Origin: Plazaster borealis
Taxonomy: Eukaryota; Echinodermata; Asteroidea; Forcipulatida; Labidiasteridae
Reading direction: 5' to 3'
Assembly: GCA_021014325.1 (NCBI GenBank)
Contig: CM037462.1
Coordinates: forward strand, 17,628,135-17,692,134
Length of the DNA: 64,000 nt
Below the pieces are notes generated by a model. The model did no database searches. It was given only the letters and a program-made list of their open reading frames with translations, and was not told the origin of the DNA. Shown here in pieces: positions 47,191 through 59,232 of the stretch. Position numbers and translations under genes: made by a program. Numbering within the stretch: position 1 is the first letter of the stretch; each line of letters starts with the position of its first letter.

Positions 47191-48880
47191 GGTTGTTTCC
47201 TATGTGAAATTTATTTTCCAGTCTGAGAGGAAAACAGAATATTATACATGAAAATATAAAATGACCCCAATAAAAAATTGTACCATACTTAATGTACAGC
47301 TCACATTGGGATGCTGATAATCTCCGACCTGGTGACCCCTCACCCAGTGACTTCTGACCTTTAGGAATTTTAACTGGAAAGACAGCAGCGCCCTACTGCA
47401 TACACAAACGAATGTCATTTTTCAGAAAATTTGAACTTTTCATGAGCGTGTTTTTTTTTGGCCATCAATTGAGTAACTCCTATGTAGTCACAGATTGTTT
47501 TAATTTCTTAATTATTTTCAGTCATTGAAACTTAAACCAAAAGAACATCCACATGTGATTACATTGTTAAATATTCAGTTTATCTTTTCAAATTATCTTT
47601 GGGAAATGTTACCATCATTAAATTGAAACTTGCATCCGAAACAATGAGATAATGAACTGGCGTTGTGATCTGTACAATAAGTATGGTCCTACCATCGCTT
47701 CAAGGCCCTTTGACGTTAGATATGTGTAGTATCCGTTAACCTTGGGCCGCTGTTTGTGTGGATTAGGATCACTCTACAGGTGTCCTCCAACCATTTATCA
47801 TGCTGCTACCATGTTGGTCTTGTGCCCTATATACGCAATAACAATCGTCACTATGATTTGCATTGATTGAATATGGGACCTGACTGATTTTCACTGCCAG
47901 CCTCGGTTTGGTTTTACATTGATAAGAATGGGAGTAATACAATATGGCTGCAGCATGATAAAGGGGTAGTGGGTGTTCTGTTTTTTCTTCTTCTTCTTCA
48001 AAACAATGGCTTTAGTCCCTGACTTGAGCTCTGACACCATTGGCTATGGCTGTTTTGTTTGATATTCAGGCATGAGAAGCCAGTGTGAGTAAGCCCTAAT
48101 TGTAGCCAAAGCCACTGTTATGTACAGTTGAGTCAATGTTAAAGCCATGGTTGGGGGAAAAAAACTACTGTCACCCAGGACGACTTGCAATACCTCTATC
48201 ACAGTGTCTAATTTCCAATGTGCAGTGCTGAGTTAAGCATATATACATCAAAAAGGGCCCGACTATTTTCACTCCTAGCCTCATTTTGGTCACATGGACT
48301 TGTAAGGGGAAAAACTAACATGACACTGTGATGGAGGCTTGAGCAGTCTCTGAACGTGAATACACAAAAATATCTAACTAAAAATAACAAAGAGTCTCAC
48401 AAGAAAAATCAAAATACAAGAATTAAATTTTTCTCTGTTCTGAAGATACAGGTGTATGGAAAAAGCAATGACAAAAACAAAAATATTGAACTTTTTCTTT
48501 TTTTGCGAATACCTAATGTTTCCAACCACATCTTTGTACATTGTATCCAAAATAACAATTGTCCACTGAATCCTTCAAGAACACAACAAAAAAGATTCTC
48601 ACCAAAAGAATCTCCTCAAACTTTCTTTTTTTTTACAACAGAGGCCAAGATTTTCTCTTTTCAAATTAATATCAAGTAGCTGATGTCATTTTTAACAAAA
48701 CACCTACCAACTACAATATTTACAACCAGCATGATCATGAAGATGTACGTTATCTTGAGTAATACCATCTTTTCTTGGTGAGACGACTCCCAAAACCTCC
48801 TTAAGAACAAGCATTGTTCCAATCAAGGCACCTAAGTCCCCATCCCCAAGATGCTACCTACAAATCTAAGGTACTCATGA
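47191..48880 (-). other. Region between the convergent NEK8 and SNRPA1 3' ends
   Basis: No protein-coding exon is supported here. It probably holds the SNRPA1 3' untranslated region; a - strand AATAAA (plus TTTATT, 47,209-47,214) is a possible signal, close to the NEK8 signal on the other strand, so the two transcripts may abut or overlap. Confidence 0.35.
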
Positions 48881-51800
48881 TCATGCTACAGACAGCGCCG
48901 CGCCTCCGTTCATCACCCCTGGAGGAGTTTCTTCTTGCTCCATGTCCTCCTCTTCTTCCACCACCTGCTCTCCTGAATATCACAAACCAAAGAAAAATGG
49001 AGATGAAAATTATTTTAAATTCTAAAGTTTACTTTTTTTATTTTGCATACCTACATAGGTCTGTTTAGGCAATCATTTTTGTACAGAAAGTATTGTTTTT
49101 CAACCAATATTGACTTACTGGGTTTTTTAAACAACTAAAAATAAATATATTCAATTTCTATAACTTTAAAAGGTTTCGAAGACGGAGCAAAGACGGAGAA
49201 AAGCATCTCAAAGAGAAATAGGTTATTTCACACTTCACAAAATACCAACTCAATACATACCTTAATGAAATCTGGCAGGAGTCTACCTCTAGGAATTGAT
49301 GGTTAAATGTTATTATTAAAACTTATTGTGAAAACAGGTTGGGTAAATAACTTTTGAAATATTGATAACTTAACACAGTTGGGGAATGAAGCACAAGACG
49401 AAGACACCAAAGTGAGTTATAAAATAAGATTCTAACTGAGACACGAAGGCGTGCCGATGGCAGGTCATAGATATCATGGCCGATCTGTGTTGTGCATCAG
49501 ACTCAAGTTCTGCTGGCTGCATCACTGAAACTTTGAGGAAAGGTCTAAATAGGCCTGATGAACAGGAATAATAATGCTGTAAAGCACCTTGATCTAGCTA
49601 CCAGGACATGGGCTGGTGTAAGAACCATGTATTATTAAAGGGAAATGCTTAGCATGCATAGCTTTGTACAAACTCTTTCAGTTTCCGATGGTGCTAATAA
49701 GAGAACAAAACAGTACACATCAGCAAATAAAAGGTTGTGTGATTGACAGAAACATTTCGCAATCCACAGGTGGCCTTATAGTGCAGGTTTTGTGATTTAG
49801 ACTGGGCAAATTTGGACGAGGGGCTAGGGAAGCAGCTCAATGCATTCATATAACAGTTAAAAGAGCTAACAGGTTACCAGGGATGAATGTCGACATACCT
49901 GCGCGTTTCTTATTCATTGACTCTTTTCCTGGTACCTGGCCGGTTTTCAGCATCTGGTTCAATCTCTCAACTTCCTCCAATGATGTGGCATTGACTATAG
50001 CTTCCTGGAGAGGAGAGGGAGGGGTTGGTGGGGTCAGGGAAGATAAGCAAAGTGTTATGTATGATTGCTAACGGCTTTAGCCAAAAATTAAAAATCACAC
50101 ACATGAAATCTCAAATTTCCTTTTTTTAACTGATGACCTTTCAAAACGACCATCTGTTTTACGCAAAAGTATGATAGAGATAGCCGTGTTAGTCTGATGG
50201 ATAAAACAAGGAAGATAGTGGTAGCGCATAAAAACTAACTAACTACATAACAAAACTGCATGAGCTTTTGTAGCATCTGATGAAGTAGTTGTTGCAAAAG
50301 AAGTCAATGTCCCGACAATTTGTGCTGCTCTATGCCAAAACCTGGCACTTCCTGCTAAATCTAAGAACTGGATTTTTCTTTCAGGGACCAATTTCATAGA
50401 GCTGCTTAAGCAAAAAAAGAAGCTAGCATAACAAAATTACGCTTACCAGAATAAGGTTACCAGCCAAACTACCATGTCACAAGTACAATTTGAGACTGGT
50501 ATCCTGCTCATTTCTGCTTAGCAGAAAATTGTTGAGCAATTTTATCTGCTGAAGCAGCTCTATGAAATTGGGCCCTGGTGACTCTGCTAGTCAACAACAA
50601 TCTTACTATTGTAGTCCTCTTACCTTGATTGCAGCATAATCTTGAGGTGACGGTCCAGGCTTTGCGTCACCCTCAACCCCAACAGGTGCTCCCGGTACAA
50701 ACCTAGATGAATCGCAACAAGCAACACAAGTTATTTTATGAAATGAAATTCTTTAAAATGCCTCATAAAAAAACCTTGAGTGCTCATTCTGGTCTAAATA
50801 TATGAACACATTCTCATACCAGTTTGATCAAACAGTTGTAAGACATAGACTATAAAACTCAGAATAGTTTTTTTGTTTTGTTTTTTAAACAGTTAACAAG
50901 ATTTTTAAATAGTTAACCCATTTCTGCCCAATTATTGGATTTCCCGTAGAATACACAAAAGCTGAAAATGCCTACCAGTGGGAAAACACGTACATGTTAA
51001 TATGTACATGCATATATAAGTTAGTGCCTTTCAGGCCTGGAATTTCATCTTTGAGAGGGCAAGGCCATGTTCATTTTGCAAAGGGAACTTCCATTGGAAC
51101 ATCTTAAAAGTCTATGTGAAAGTTTCGAAGGGTCACCAAGGCCAAGACCAGGGAAACCGAGGCCATGGCCTTCGTGCTCTCTGTGTAATTCCAGGCCTGG
51201 TCTTTCTTTCTGCTCTGAAGATTGACTGAGACAACACTTACGTTTTGGATCTTCGACCGAGGTCCTTGGACAGTTGTTGTCCTTTCTTTCCTTTGAACAA
51301 GTGATTAGCCGCCTCTCTCTCCTACAGATTTAACCAAGTAATATATGTAAGTGAGAATCACACAATCTCCAAGAATATTGATATAGCAAAATGTTTAAAT
51401 AATTAATTAAGTAAGTGACCTAATAGCTATTAAGCAAGGTGTGACTTGGCAAAAATAAAACTTTGTGAATAAACATGGTGCAGAGCTGCCATCATTTGCA
51501 TCTTGCAATCAGGGATATTTTGTACAACAATCTGTGAGATATTTGAAATTACCCTCAACATTATAGGGTAAAAGTTTCCATAATCAGGGAGATTTCCCAA
51601 TTTGTTCATCAGAACATGGAAAGATTGGGGTTTTATTTTCAGGGAACTTTCTGCAGAATCAGGGAGAGTTGGCAGCGCTGCATGGTGCTGTAGTGCGAAT
51701 GACCTGTGGTACTTGGCTACCCCATGGCCTGAGAGGGCGAGGTCACACAAACCTCCTGGGTGTTACATTTTAGAGGATTTAGACTTTTCACATCTGCACA

Positions 51801-54800
51801 AGAAAAGAGGTGGATGGTTATGGGCCCCCATCCCTCCCCCCTCCTCCTGGTCTAGAGGAAGAAGACCACTGAATAAATTTGTTCTGGGAAACAAATAAAA
51901 CAAATCAACATTACCTTTTGTCTGACCCTTCTGAAGTCTAGTACCCTTATCTGTGGAATCTTGTGAATGGTGTATAGCCGGTAATGTTTGCGATTAGTCA
52001 GGGGATTTCTTAACAGACTAAATTAAAGAGAACAAATTATTAATTATCAATAAGGACATAGGTGTACATGACAATAATCAAGAACATAATAACAATTAAT
52101 TAAAGAAATTATATTTTAAGATTTTTTTTCAGAATACAAGAAGATGTTTTTAACGAATACAATTTCAGCGACATTGAATTGCCTACCTTAGTGATGTTAG
52201 TGTGGCGATGCTTGCTAATGGGTCCAGATCACCCTGGAATTGTGTGGAGAGAATCACAAGAACTAGACTTAGCTTTGATTTAAAGTAGGGAAAGGGAAAC
52301 TAGGTTTTTTTTAGAAACCTCCGACTCCAATTCCAGGCACCATTGAGCAAGTTCGGGTGGCGACTAAACTTGACTAGACCGACTAGACTAACCAGAAACC
52401 ATAGAGCACAGGGAGATTGACTATATCGAACCATGCACTGGAGCAAGGTCGACTATGGTCAATTCAAGAGCTACGTAACAGTTTCTGGTCCCAATATACG
52501 GCTCTGGTCAAGTCTAGTCGCCCGACCGAACTTGCTCATTGTTGTTGCAGCACTGTACAATATAAGCACTGCTACAAAATTTATGACAGAGCCTGGAAAT
52601 GGCCCAAGAATGCTTTCAAATGTTTGCTTTCTTCAAAAGCCACTTCTTCCCCCAAAAAGGAAAAATACATTAAAGAATTATTTTGCAGGAACAAAAATGA
52701 TGGTACAGGCAACATGAACAAGTCATTTTATCATGAGCATGTTATACTTACAAGCTCTTGCATCAAATTGTTTGTGAGGATGACGGAGTCCAAGCGGGGA
52801 AGATTCTTCTCTAATCCCTCTGAGATTCGACTGAAAAATAGTGAACAGAGGCAAGACAAATATAAACGGCTTGACTTTCATAAAATAACGGAAAGTCAGA
52901 CCAGATACATTGTACTTCGTTCATGTAAGGGCAGGGCAGTTTCTCGTTGATAAAGGACACCTCTATATGAAGAGGGAAACGTCAATTTCTACTAGAACAT
53001 TTCCATGGGGCACCAGGTGATGACACGGAGACAATTTGTACAGCACTGAAAATATGAAACTATAGAGCACTTGCACAGCGTGCAACGCACCTACATGCGC
53101 CAATCCTGTCTGCCATTTTGGGAGTCAAAATGTGAACGAAGGAATCGACTCCCAAAAAGGCGGAAATTGTTGACGCACGTTGTTCAGAGGTGCCTTCCGT
53201 GTTGTGCAAGGGGTCTATACAGAGTCTTAAAATTGAATAGCATTAATCAGTCAAGACTCAGGAGCACACTGTTTTGCATGGAAATGTCAAAGATACTGCC
53301 ATCAAAGAAAACTATTCAGTGCTGTAATTGACTGCCACCTTTAAAGGGATTGTATACATTTGGTAATTGGAACCCACTGTTTGTTTCAATCCTATATAGT
53401 TGTAGATACATGTATATACCATAAAACTAACCTGTGAAAATTTCATTTCAAAAGGTGGTAGCGTTTTTTGAGATATTGCTGACAATCTGGAGCGGTTATG
53501 TCCACGCAGGAAGAATATTCTGCAATTGGAATACACAATCTGAGAAACGTTACTGCAGTAACGCTTCTCAGATTCAAAATTTTGGGGATAAAAAGTGATA
53601 TCTTTTTCCATATCCGCAGTACTTCGAAGTGAAAAGTTTCTCAAAATGCATTTATACTATCCAAAGGTGCTGTACTTCTTACCAAGTAAGTTTTTATTAC
53701 CTTTAGTTTTCAGAGTCATTACCAAACGTACATGTATACAGACCCTTTAATACTTGTGACCAAAAATCACCTGCCTACTATAGGTTTTCCTAGCCAATTT
53801 CAACAAAAATTAATTCAATTAAATACTAGGTTCATTCAATTGTTTGAAAATGTATGCTTTGTTGCATCAGCAGTCACTCGTCAAAAGGAGTAATTCAATT
53901 TCATCAGTTTAGCATTTACATGTACTGGTCAAATAAGATCATTAAAATTCATTTTAACCCACCACAAACAGATAAACAAACAAAAACAAAAAAATCCCTG
54001 GTTCGAATGAATTAAGGAAACATGCGTAAACTTGAATGCGTTTTAATGAAACTGTTACTGAATTTAATGGTTGCTGAAATTGACCGGGAAAACCTTTAAC
54101 AAGTTCCTTTCGAATCTAACAAGTCAAATTTGGCATCTTTTCCAATTAATCTACAGCAATTGTTTTTTAAATTTAATGCACTTTACAAGTAACAGGGTTT
54201 GCCCATATCTTTTTCAGTGACTAGCCAGCAGGACCAGTTAGCTTTTCATGTCACTGGTTCAGTTCAGTTCAGTTAAGTTCACTGGTCCGTCAGCTTTTTC
54301 ACAAATCCATATTTAAAAATAGGAATGCTTTCCAACACTAAACTAGCCAGCTGGACCACATGCAGAGAAATTTGACTGGTCCTCTGGTGTTTTAATTAAC
54401 ATTTGGCCAGCAGACCAGTGTTAAAGGGAAGGTTCACATATACGTTTGGTAATCACTCTTAAAGTTAATGGCAATAAAAACTTACTTGGATAGAAGTACA
54501 GAAGCTTTCGATAGTATAAAGCATTTTGAGGAACATTTCACTTCAAAGTAATGTGGTTATGGATATCAGTTTTCATCCCCCAAAATCTGAATCTGAGAAA
54601 CATTACTGTCAGATACGTTTCTCAGATTGTGTATTTCAACTACGAATTATTCTTCCTGCGTGGACATAACCGCTCCGGATATTTGGCGATATCTCGAAAA
54701 AGCTACCACCTTTTTACAGGTTAGTTTTATTGCTGTCTATATCTACATTTATAAAGGATTAAAACAATCAAACAGTCCAAAAACCAAAGATATACATTCC

Positions 54801-56533
54801 CTTAATTAAGGGAGAAAGCTGATGTAAATGTATACAAACTTCTTACCATATTCTGTTGTTGTTAAGCAGTAGACATTTGAGTCTTCGTAGAAGAGGGAAT
54901 CCTTCCAGCTTACGCAGCTCATTGTCAGAGAAATCAAAGGTGTCAAACTGGTCAAGGGTTGCACCCAAATTCTCAATCACTGGGATTTTGTAACCTAGAA
55001 AAATAATAAGATTGCATTAGGTGAAGTAAAAAATAAATCATGTATAGCGTCCCCACCCGCTTCCTTTTTTGGGGCTGCATGGATTTTCATTTTTTACAAA
55101 TTTAAAATGAGATTAAAAAACATAAAATGTGAACTGATACATCAGAAAATAAAATACTTGCAAGTCAGAACTTAGCCTGTGCAGTGTATACAGTTAGAAA
55201 CCGATCGTTCAGTTAAACATTTACATTTATTCTTGTGAAAGTGAGCTACAGCAGGGTTTTTAATACTAAACAAACTAACCACTGTAGTGTAAACTTGTTC
55301 AATGTTTTTTCCAACATGTTTCTATGATTATTGTGCGTTGAACAGTGGAAAAACCAACGCCCAACTGTTGTTTGAAATTTGAAAAAGAATGGCTGCCTTA
55401 AAATAAAAAGCCCCTTTTGCTTCCCTTTTTTCAGGAACCCAGACGCTAAACATGTTTTACTTTACTCTGCCTTATTTTTGTCATGTTCACACAATTTATA
55501 TATAACTTCACATTTCCCTCTTGAAATATACATAACGAAATGCATTCATTCTTTCAAAAAACCTCACACATTACATCCTTAATTTTTTGTCATTTGAATT
55601 GTTTTCATCATAAACAAAAAAATAGACATGGAAACTCATCCACCCCACACTCTGAAAATTCTAAAAACACCTTCTACGAAACAGCGTGGACAGCTCCATG
55701 TGGAAAAACAGGCAGGGATTGCTTATTTTAGAAACGATGCTGCGAAAGCTTCCATCCAAAGCGCCCTCCATAATTTCGGACCATCAGTTATTAATTAAAC
55801 TTTGGAGCGTTGCTGCAGTATACAAAGCAAAATAACGGATGACACATGTCATGCGTTCCACCAATCAAATGGCAAGGATCAGTGTGTGTAGTATATAATC
55901 AGTCATAATTATTTATTGTCTAAATTTTCATATTACGTTTCATTCGGTCAATGATTTTTTAATACAATACAGTCTTCAATTAATCAACCATTACTTCTAG
56001 TTTCTACTGTACTAATTACCGCTACGCATACTGCTAAAAAGAATTATCAAATCTTTTGAACATAGGCCTACATCAATTATTATTGTCTTTATGTTTTTCA
56101 CTATCAATACCAACACATTGATGATTCTTTTGAAGGAATACCCTTTTGAAACTTAAATTTAAAAACACAAGTTGGTTCAAGTTGACACAAACAAGTTTAG
56201 TTAAGTAAACTAAGAAGATAAGTTCACAAAAATCACATTAGGCCTAATGATTTATGATTAATTGTTTGCGTGTATGAACAGGCTGATGATCAGTGATGTC
56301 TGAAGGTACATTTGGTGACGGTTCATAGAGCACGAATGACGTACAAATGGTACTTTATAGTAATATCTATTCATTGAATTGGAAGAAAGGCAAAATAAAT
56401 AGCAGTGTCGGAAATACACGAAATTGCGGCTCACATACACAGTATACTTACCACGTAAATCAATCTCGCGTTCCTTCAACGCATTTGTGTACTGCGCGCA
56501 CTGCTCGATCAAGTCCGCTGTTAATTTGGGCAT
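48881..56533 (-). CDS. SNRPA1: U2 small nuclear ribonucleoprotein A' (U2A')
   Basis: Complete nine-exon gene of 268 codons (human protein 255). Exons in transcript order: 56533-56452, 54994-54847, 52830-52752, 52233-52187, 52008-51915, 51321-51242, 50702-50624, 50004-49899, 48972-48881. All junctions are GT-AG and in phase. The product starts MPKLTADLIEQCAQYTNAL and carries the leucine-rich repeats of U2A' (IPVIENLGATLDQFD, LRKLEGFPLLRRLK, LLLNNNRICRISEGL, VILTNNLMQELGDLDPLASI, SLRNPLTNRKHYRLY), the cap segment IPQIRVLDFRRVRQKEREAA, then GRRSKTF and a tail containing PSPQDYAAIKEAIVNATSLE and an acidic stretch (VVEEEEDMEQEE). U2A' pairs with U2B'' and stem-loop IV of U2 snRNA and is needed for the spliceosome at the branch site. 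The tail is slightly longer than in human. Convergent with NEK8, divergent from the ABCA gene. Confidence 0.97.
50384..50575. mobile_element. Short transposon with GGGCCCAATTTCATAG ends, SNRPA1 intron 7
   Basis: It starts GGGACCAATTTCATAGAGCT and ends AGCTCTATGAAATTGGGCCC. This is an uninterrupted 192-base relative of the nested element at 25,263-25,806. It lies between SNRPA1 exons 7 and 8. Confidence 0.8.
53090..53230. repeat. Small inverted-repeat element in SNRPA1 intron 2
   Basis: CTGCCATTTTGGGAGTCAAAA is followed at short distance by its approximate inverse, CGACTCCCAAAAAGGCGG. A similar arrangement occurs near 28,655-28,715 (TGCCATTTTGGGAATCAA and TTTTGACTCCCCAAAATAGC). Confidence 0.5.
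53345..53746. mobile_element. TTAA-flanked short transposon, family C, copy 1
   Basis: TTAA at 53,341-53,344 and 53,747-53,750. The left end AGGGATTGTATACATTTGGT and right end ACGTACATGTATACAGACCCT are imperfect inverted repeats. Other copies are at 54,425-54,801 (inverted middle) and 63,281 to about 63,650. It lies in SNRPA1 intron 2. Confidence 0.8.
54425..54801. mobile_element. TTAA-flanked short transposon, family C, copy 2
   Basis: TTAA at 54,421-54,424 and 54,802-54,805. Shared blocks CACGCAGGAAGAATA / TTCTTCCTGCGTGGACATAA and ACACAATCTGAGAAAC / GTTTCTCAGATTGTGT occur in the opposite orientation to copy 1, so it is inserted the other way round. Confidence 0.75.
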
Positions 56534-56975
56534 TTTATTGAGTTTTAAGGACAACCAACAATGCCAAAGTTATCCTACCAGATTGCTGAGGCGTATTTTC
56601 CTTCCAAAACGGATATGGCTCGCATAAAATCCATATGAATTTAGCTCACTTCAGCGTCGAATTTAGCTCACTTCAGCGAAGAAATTTCCACGTTTTTTCA
56701 GTGTACCGCGGATTTGTTACTTGAACAGCGCCCTCTGTTGCCAATTTGAAGGTCACTCGTCTTCTTGTTGCGTGTTTGTGTACGTGTATTGGTAAAAACC
56801 AAAGATCGTATAGCGCCGTAGGCGCTATAGCGCTATACGATCTTTGGTAAAAACTGTGTACTATACTGTGTGTGTGATCAGTGCAGTGACAGTTAGGCAA
56901 CATGGTGCAACTATTTCTTGACCGTAGTTGAAAAACAGCGCGCCAGATCCGGGATTGGGAACACTGGACATCACG
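56534..56975. promoter_or_regulatory. Putative bidirectional promoter between SNRPA1 and the ABCA-like gene
   Basis: Only about 450 bases separate the SNRPA1 start codon (- strand) from the first ABCA-side exon (+ strand, donor at 56,982). No clear TATA box is visible. There are GC-rich patches (CAGCGCGCCAGATCCGGGAT) and a hairpin-forming sequence at 56,798-56,848. Head-to-head housekeeping genes often share such promoters; transcription starts are not determined. Confidence 0.5.
56798..56848. repeat. 19-base perfect palindrome arms with a nested palindrome
   Basis: ACCAAAGATCGTATAGCGC (56,798-56,816) is the exact inverse complement of GCGCTATACGATCTTTGGT (56,830-56,848). Overlapping it, TAGCGCC-GTA-GGCGCTA (56,811-56,827) is a second palindrome, so two alternative hairpins share sequence. 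Confidence 0.9.
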
Positions 56976-56981
56976 ATGAAG
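56900..56981 (+). promoter_or_regulatory. ABCA-like gene: 5' leader exon 1 with upstream ORF
   Basis: The segment ends ATGAAG|GTAAGT (donor at 56,982). If spliced to the acceptor at 58,724 (TTTTTCCACAG), the ATG at 56,976 opens a six-codon frame, MKIIRE, ending at TAA in the next exon. It therefore behaves as a short upstream ORF in the leader and not as the main start. The 5' boundary is approximate. Confidence 0.5.
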
Positions 56982-58258
56982 GTAAGTAAAGTAGTGTTGG
57001 AATCGTGAGATTGCTGGGTGGAAGACTGTTCCTCTCTTGATTGTTCAGGGGAAGCTGTCGTTGGAGGGTTTGTTTCATAATCATTTTTAATGTGAAGGTG
57101 TTTTTGTAATGTAAATTCTTGTGTAGGGACTGTGTGATGTATTGTAATAATATTAATAATAGGTTGTACTGAGCGTGTTGTGTATGTAGTGAATGTTACT
57201 AAATGGGACCAAGTACAGGGTTGTCAGCAGCTGCTCGCCTGTATTATAGTGATAAGGGCCTGGATAGGTTTTTGACAACTGGCCAATCTTGTGTAGTACT
57301 ATTAGGCCTACTGCCAATCTGGCTGATTACTTGTCATGCTTGTTGGAGGCAATCAACTAACTCACTGCATGCAAAAAGTTCACTTCAGTAGTGGCTCAAG
57401 AATTAACAAGAGACGTTTTAAAAAACATGGTTAGAGGTTAGTGTTCTTAAATAACAACAGTGTCTTTCTTTCCCACAGACAAATTATGTATAAAGTGCTT
57501 TTTTTTGGTCTTTCCTGGAGATTGCCCAGAACAGATTTGATATGGTAGCCTGTAAATGTGAATTGCTTTTATTTGAACGATGGAATGGGTGGTTTTGAGT
57601 ATAATTACACACAAACAGATGCCAGCTTTGGGCATGCAGCAGATGCGCATACGAGTTTCGCATTGACTGACCAACAGCAGGGCTCGAATTTGGGGTGGGG
57701 TGAGGAAATCCACGAGGCTTGTAGCTAATTTTGTGTACAATGCCATGAGAAAAGAAGAAGAAAAAATGCCTACACCATTAAACACAGTTTAACAATTGAA
57801 CTGTTTGAATTTGAAAAAGCATTATAAAAGAGAAGATTTATTTCATTTGTATTATGGGTAAGTATTCTTCAATAATCAACAGAATTATATTTATCAGACT
57901 GAAAGTCAACATATGAACACAAACAAAAGACTGCCGGACTTGCCTGGTCAATGCTAAACTCACTGGCCTCGGGGGGCCTGCAGTCCAGTATAAAATCCGA
58001 GAATTGTAGAAGAGACCATTTATCTTTGAATCATGCTGGGTAAGAATGTGGCATCCGACTGACACTTTTTTACTACAGAGTACAAATGCACTTGTTACGG
58101 TCAAATTCATAATAATCTAATGCGGGTGATTCAGATATTGTTTGCAATGAGTGATGTGTTGGTGGAAACAATTACAATGATCAGAACCATCCTCCCTGAT
58201 GGTCCGCAACCAGTAACTATCAGGAAGGAATGTTGTGATCATCACAACTACTTTTTAA

Positions 58259-58630
58259 AGGCACTGAACACGTTTGGAAATTGTCAAAGACCAGTGTTCT
58301 CACTTGGTGTATCCCAACATATGCATAAAATAACAAACCTTTGAAAATTTGGGCTCAATTTGGCCATCGAAGTTGCAAGGAAATGATGAAAGAAAAAACA
58401 CCCTTGTTGTACATTACAAATTTGTGTGCTTTCAGATAGGAATAAAAACTTCTTGCAGGAAGTTTTTATTATTTTAGTGAGAAATTACCTCTTTCTCAAA
58501 AACTACGTTACTTCAGAGGGAGTCGGTTCCGACAATGTTTTATACTATCAACAGCTCTCCGTTGCTTGTTACCAAGTAAGTTTTTATGCTAATATTTGTT
58601 GTGAGTCATTACCAAGCTTGTACGATACCT
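58259..58630. mobile_element. TTAA-flanked short transposon, family A, second copy
   Basis: TTAA at 58,255-58,258 and 58,631-58,634, nearly identical to 16,544-16,910 along its length (AGGCACTGAACACGTTTGGA at the left, TACGATACCT at the right). The low divergence suggests fairly recent activity. It lies about 95 bases before an exon of the ABCA-like gene. Confidence 0.85.
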
Positions 58631-58724
58631 TTAAGGACGGAAACAGCATTTTTCCAATTGCTCTGATTGTTGGCTTTTTCTTCAAAGTTATCAATTTGAT
58701 ATCAACTGTTTTGTTTTTCCACAG

Positions 58725-59232
58725 ATCATCCGAGAGTAACTGGTAGAAAGCTCACCTGACTACCACCAGAGAAGTTGTTCAAGTTCATTGGATCAAACGC
58801 TCTTTGCAGCACCATGCTGACTTGACCTCACTCGGCAGTCTCTATAGGAGTAATTTATCAGCCAGTGGGACACAGAATCAAATAAACATCAGTCCTTAGA
58901 AAGCCTCACAAGGAGAAACCTAATCTCAAACTCAGTTGAGTACCTCGATAGATGTACCTCTGATGAAGCGTACTACTCATGAGTAGGAGGTTAGCGGAAC
59001 TTCATGAACCTCAGTACTCAGAACAACACTCAGTATTCAAGCTTTACTACATGTAGTACTCGGACAACCCCCTCCGACAAAAACCAACTGGACTACATTT
59101 GTGACAGTCAGTCACACATTTGCAGTACGAGATGGTATTAGAAATGACCTAACTGAACCGTTACTTTCTACTAACTTGTCAGAACTTTGATCAAACTTGT
59201 AGAAGCTCAGACGGATTACAGAGAAGAACAAG
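58725..59232 (+). promoter_or_regulatory. ABCA-like gene: 5' leader in exon 2, rich in upstream ATGs
   Basis: Before the main ATG the exon holds several short upstream ORFs, for example ATGCTGACTTGA (58,815), ATGTACCTCTGA, and ATGAAGCGTACTACTCATGAGTAG region (about 58,951-58,981). Such leaders usually reduce or regulate translation of the main ORF; here this is inferred from sequence alone. Confidence 0.5.

Noticed and set aside
48356..48679. 107-codon open frame in the SNRPA1 3' region
   Set aside because: Low-complexity Lys/Asn/Phe-rich translation of A/T-rich sequence, with no splice context or domain.
52417..52950. 177-codon plus-strand open frame
   Set aside because: It spans SNRPA1 exon 3 on the opposite strand and adjacent intron; the minus-strand exon is well supported and the plus-strand translation has no recognisable features.
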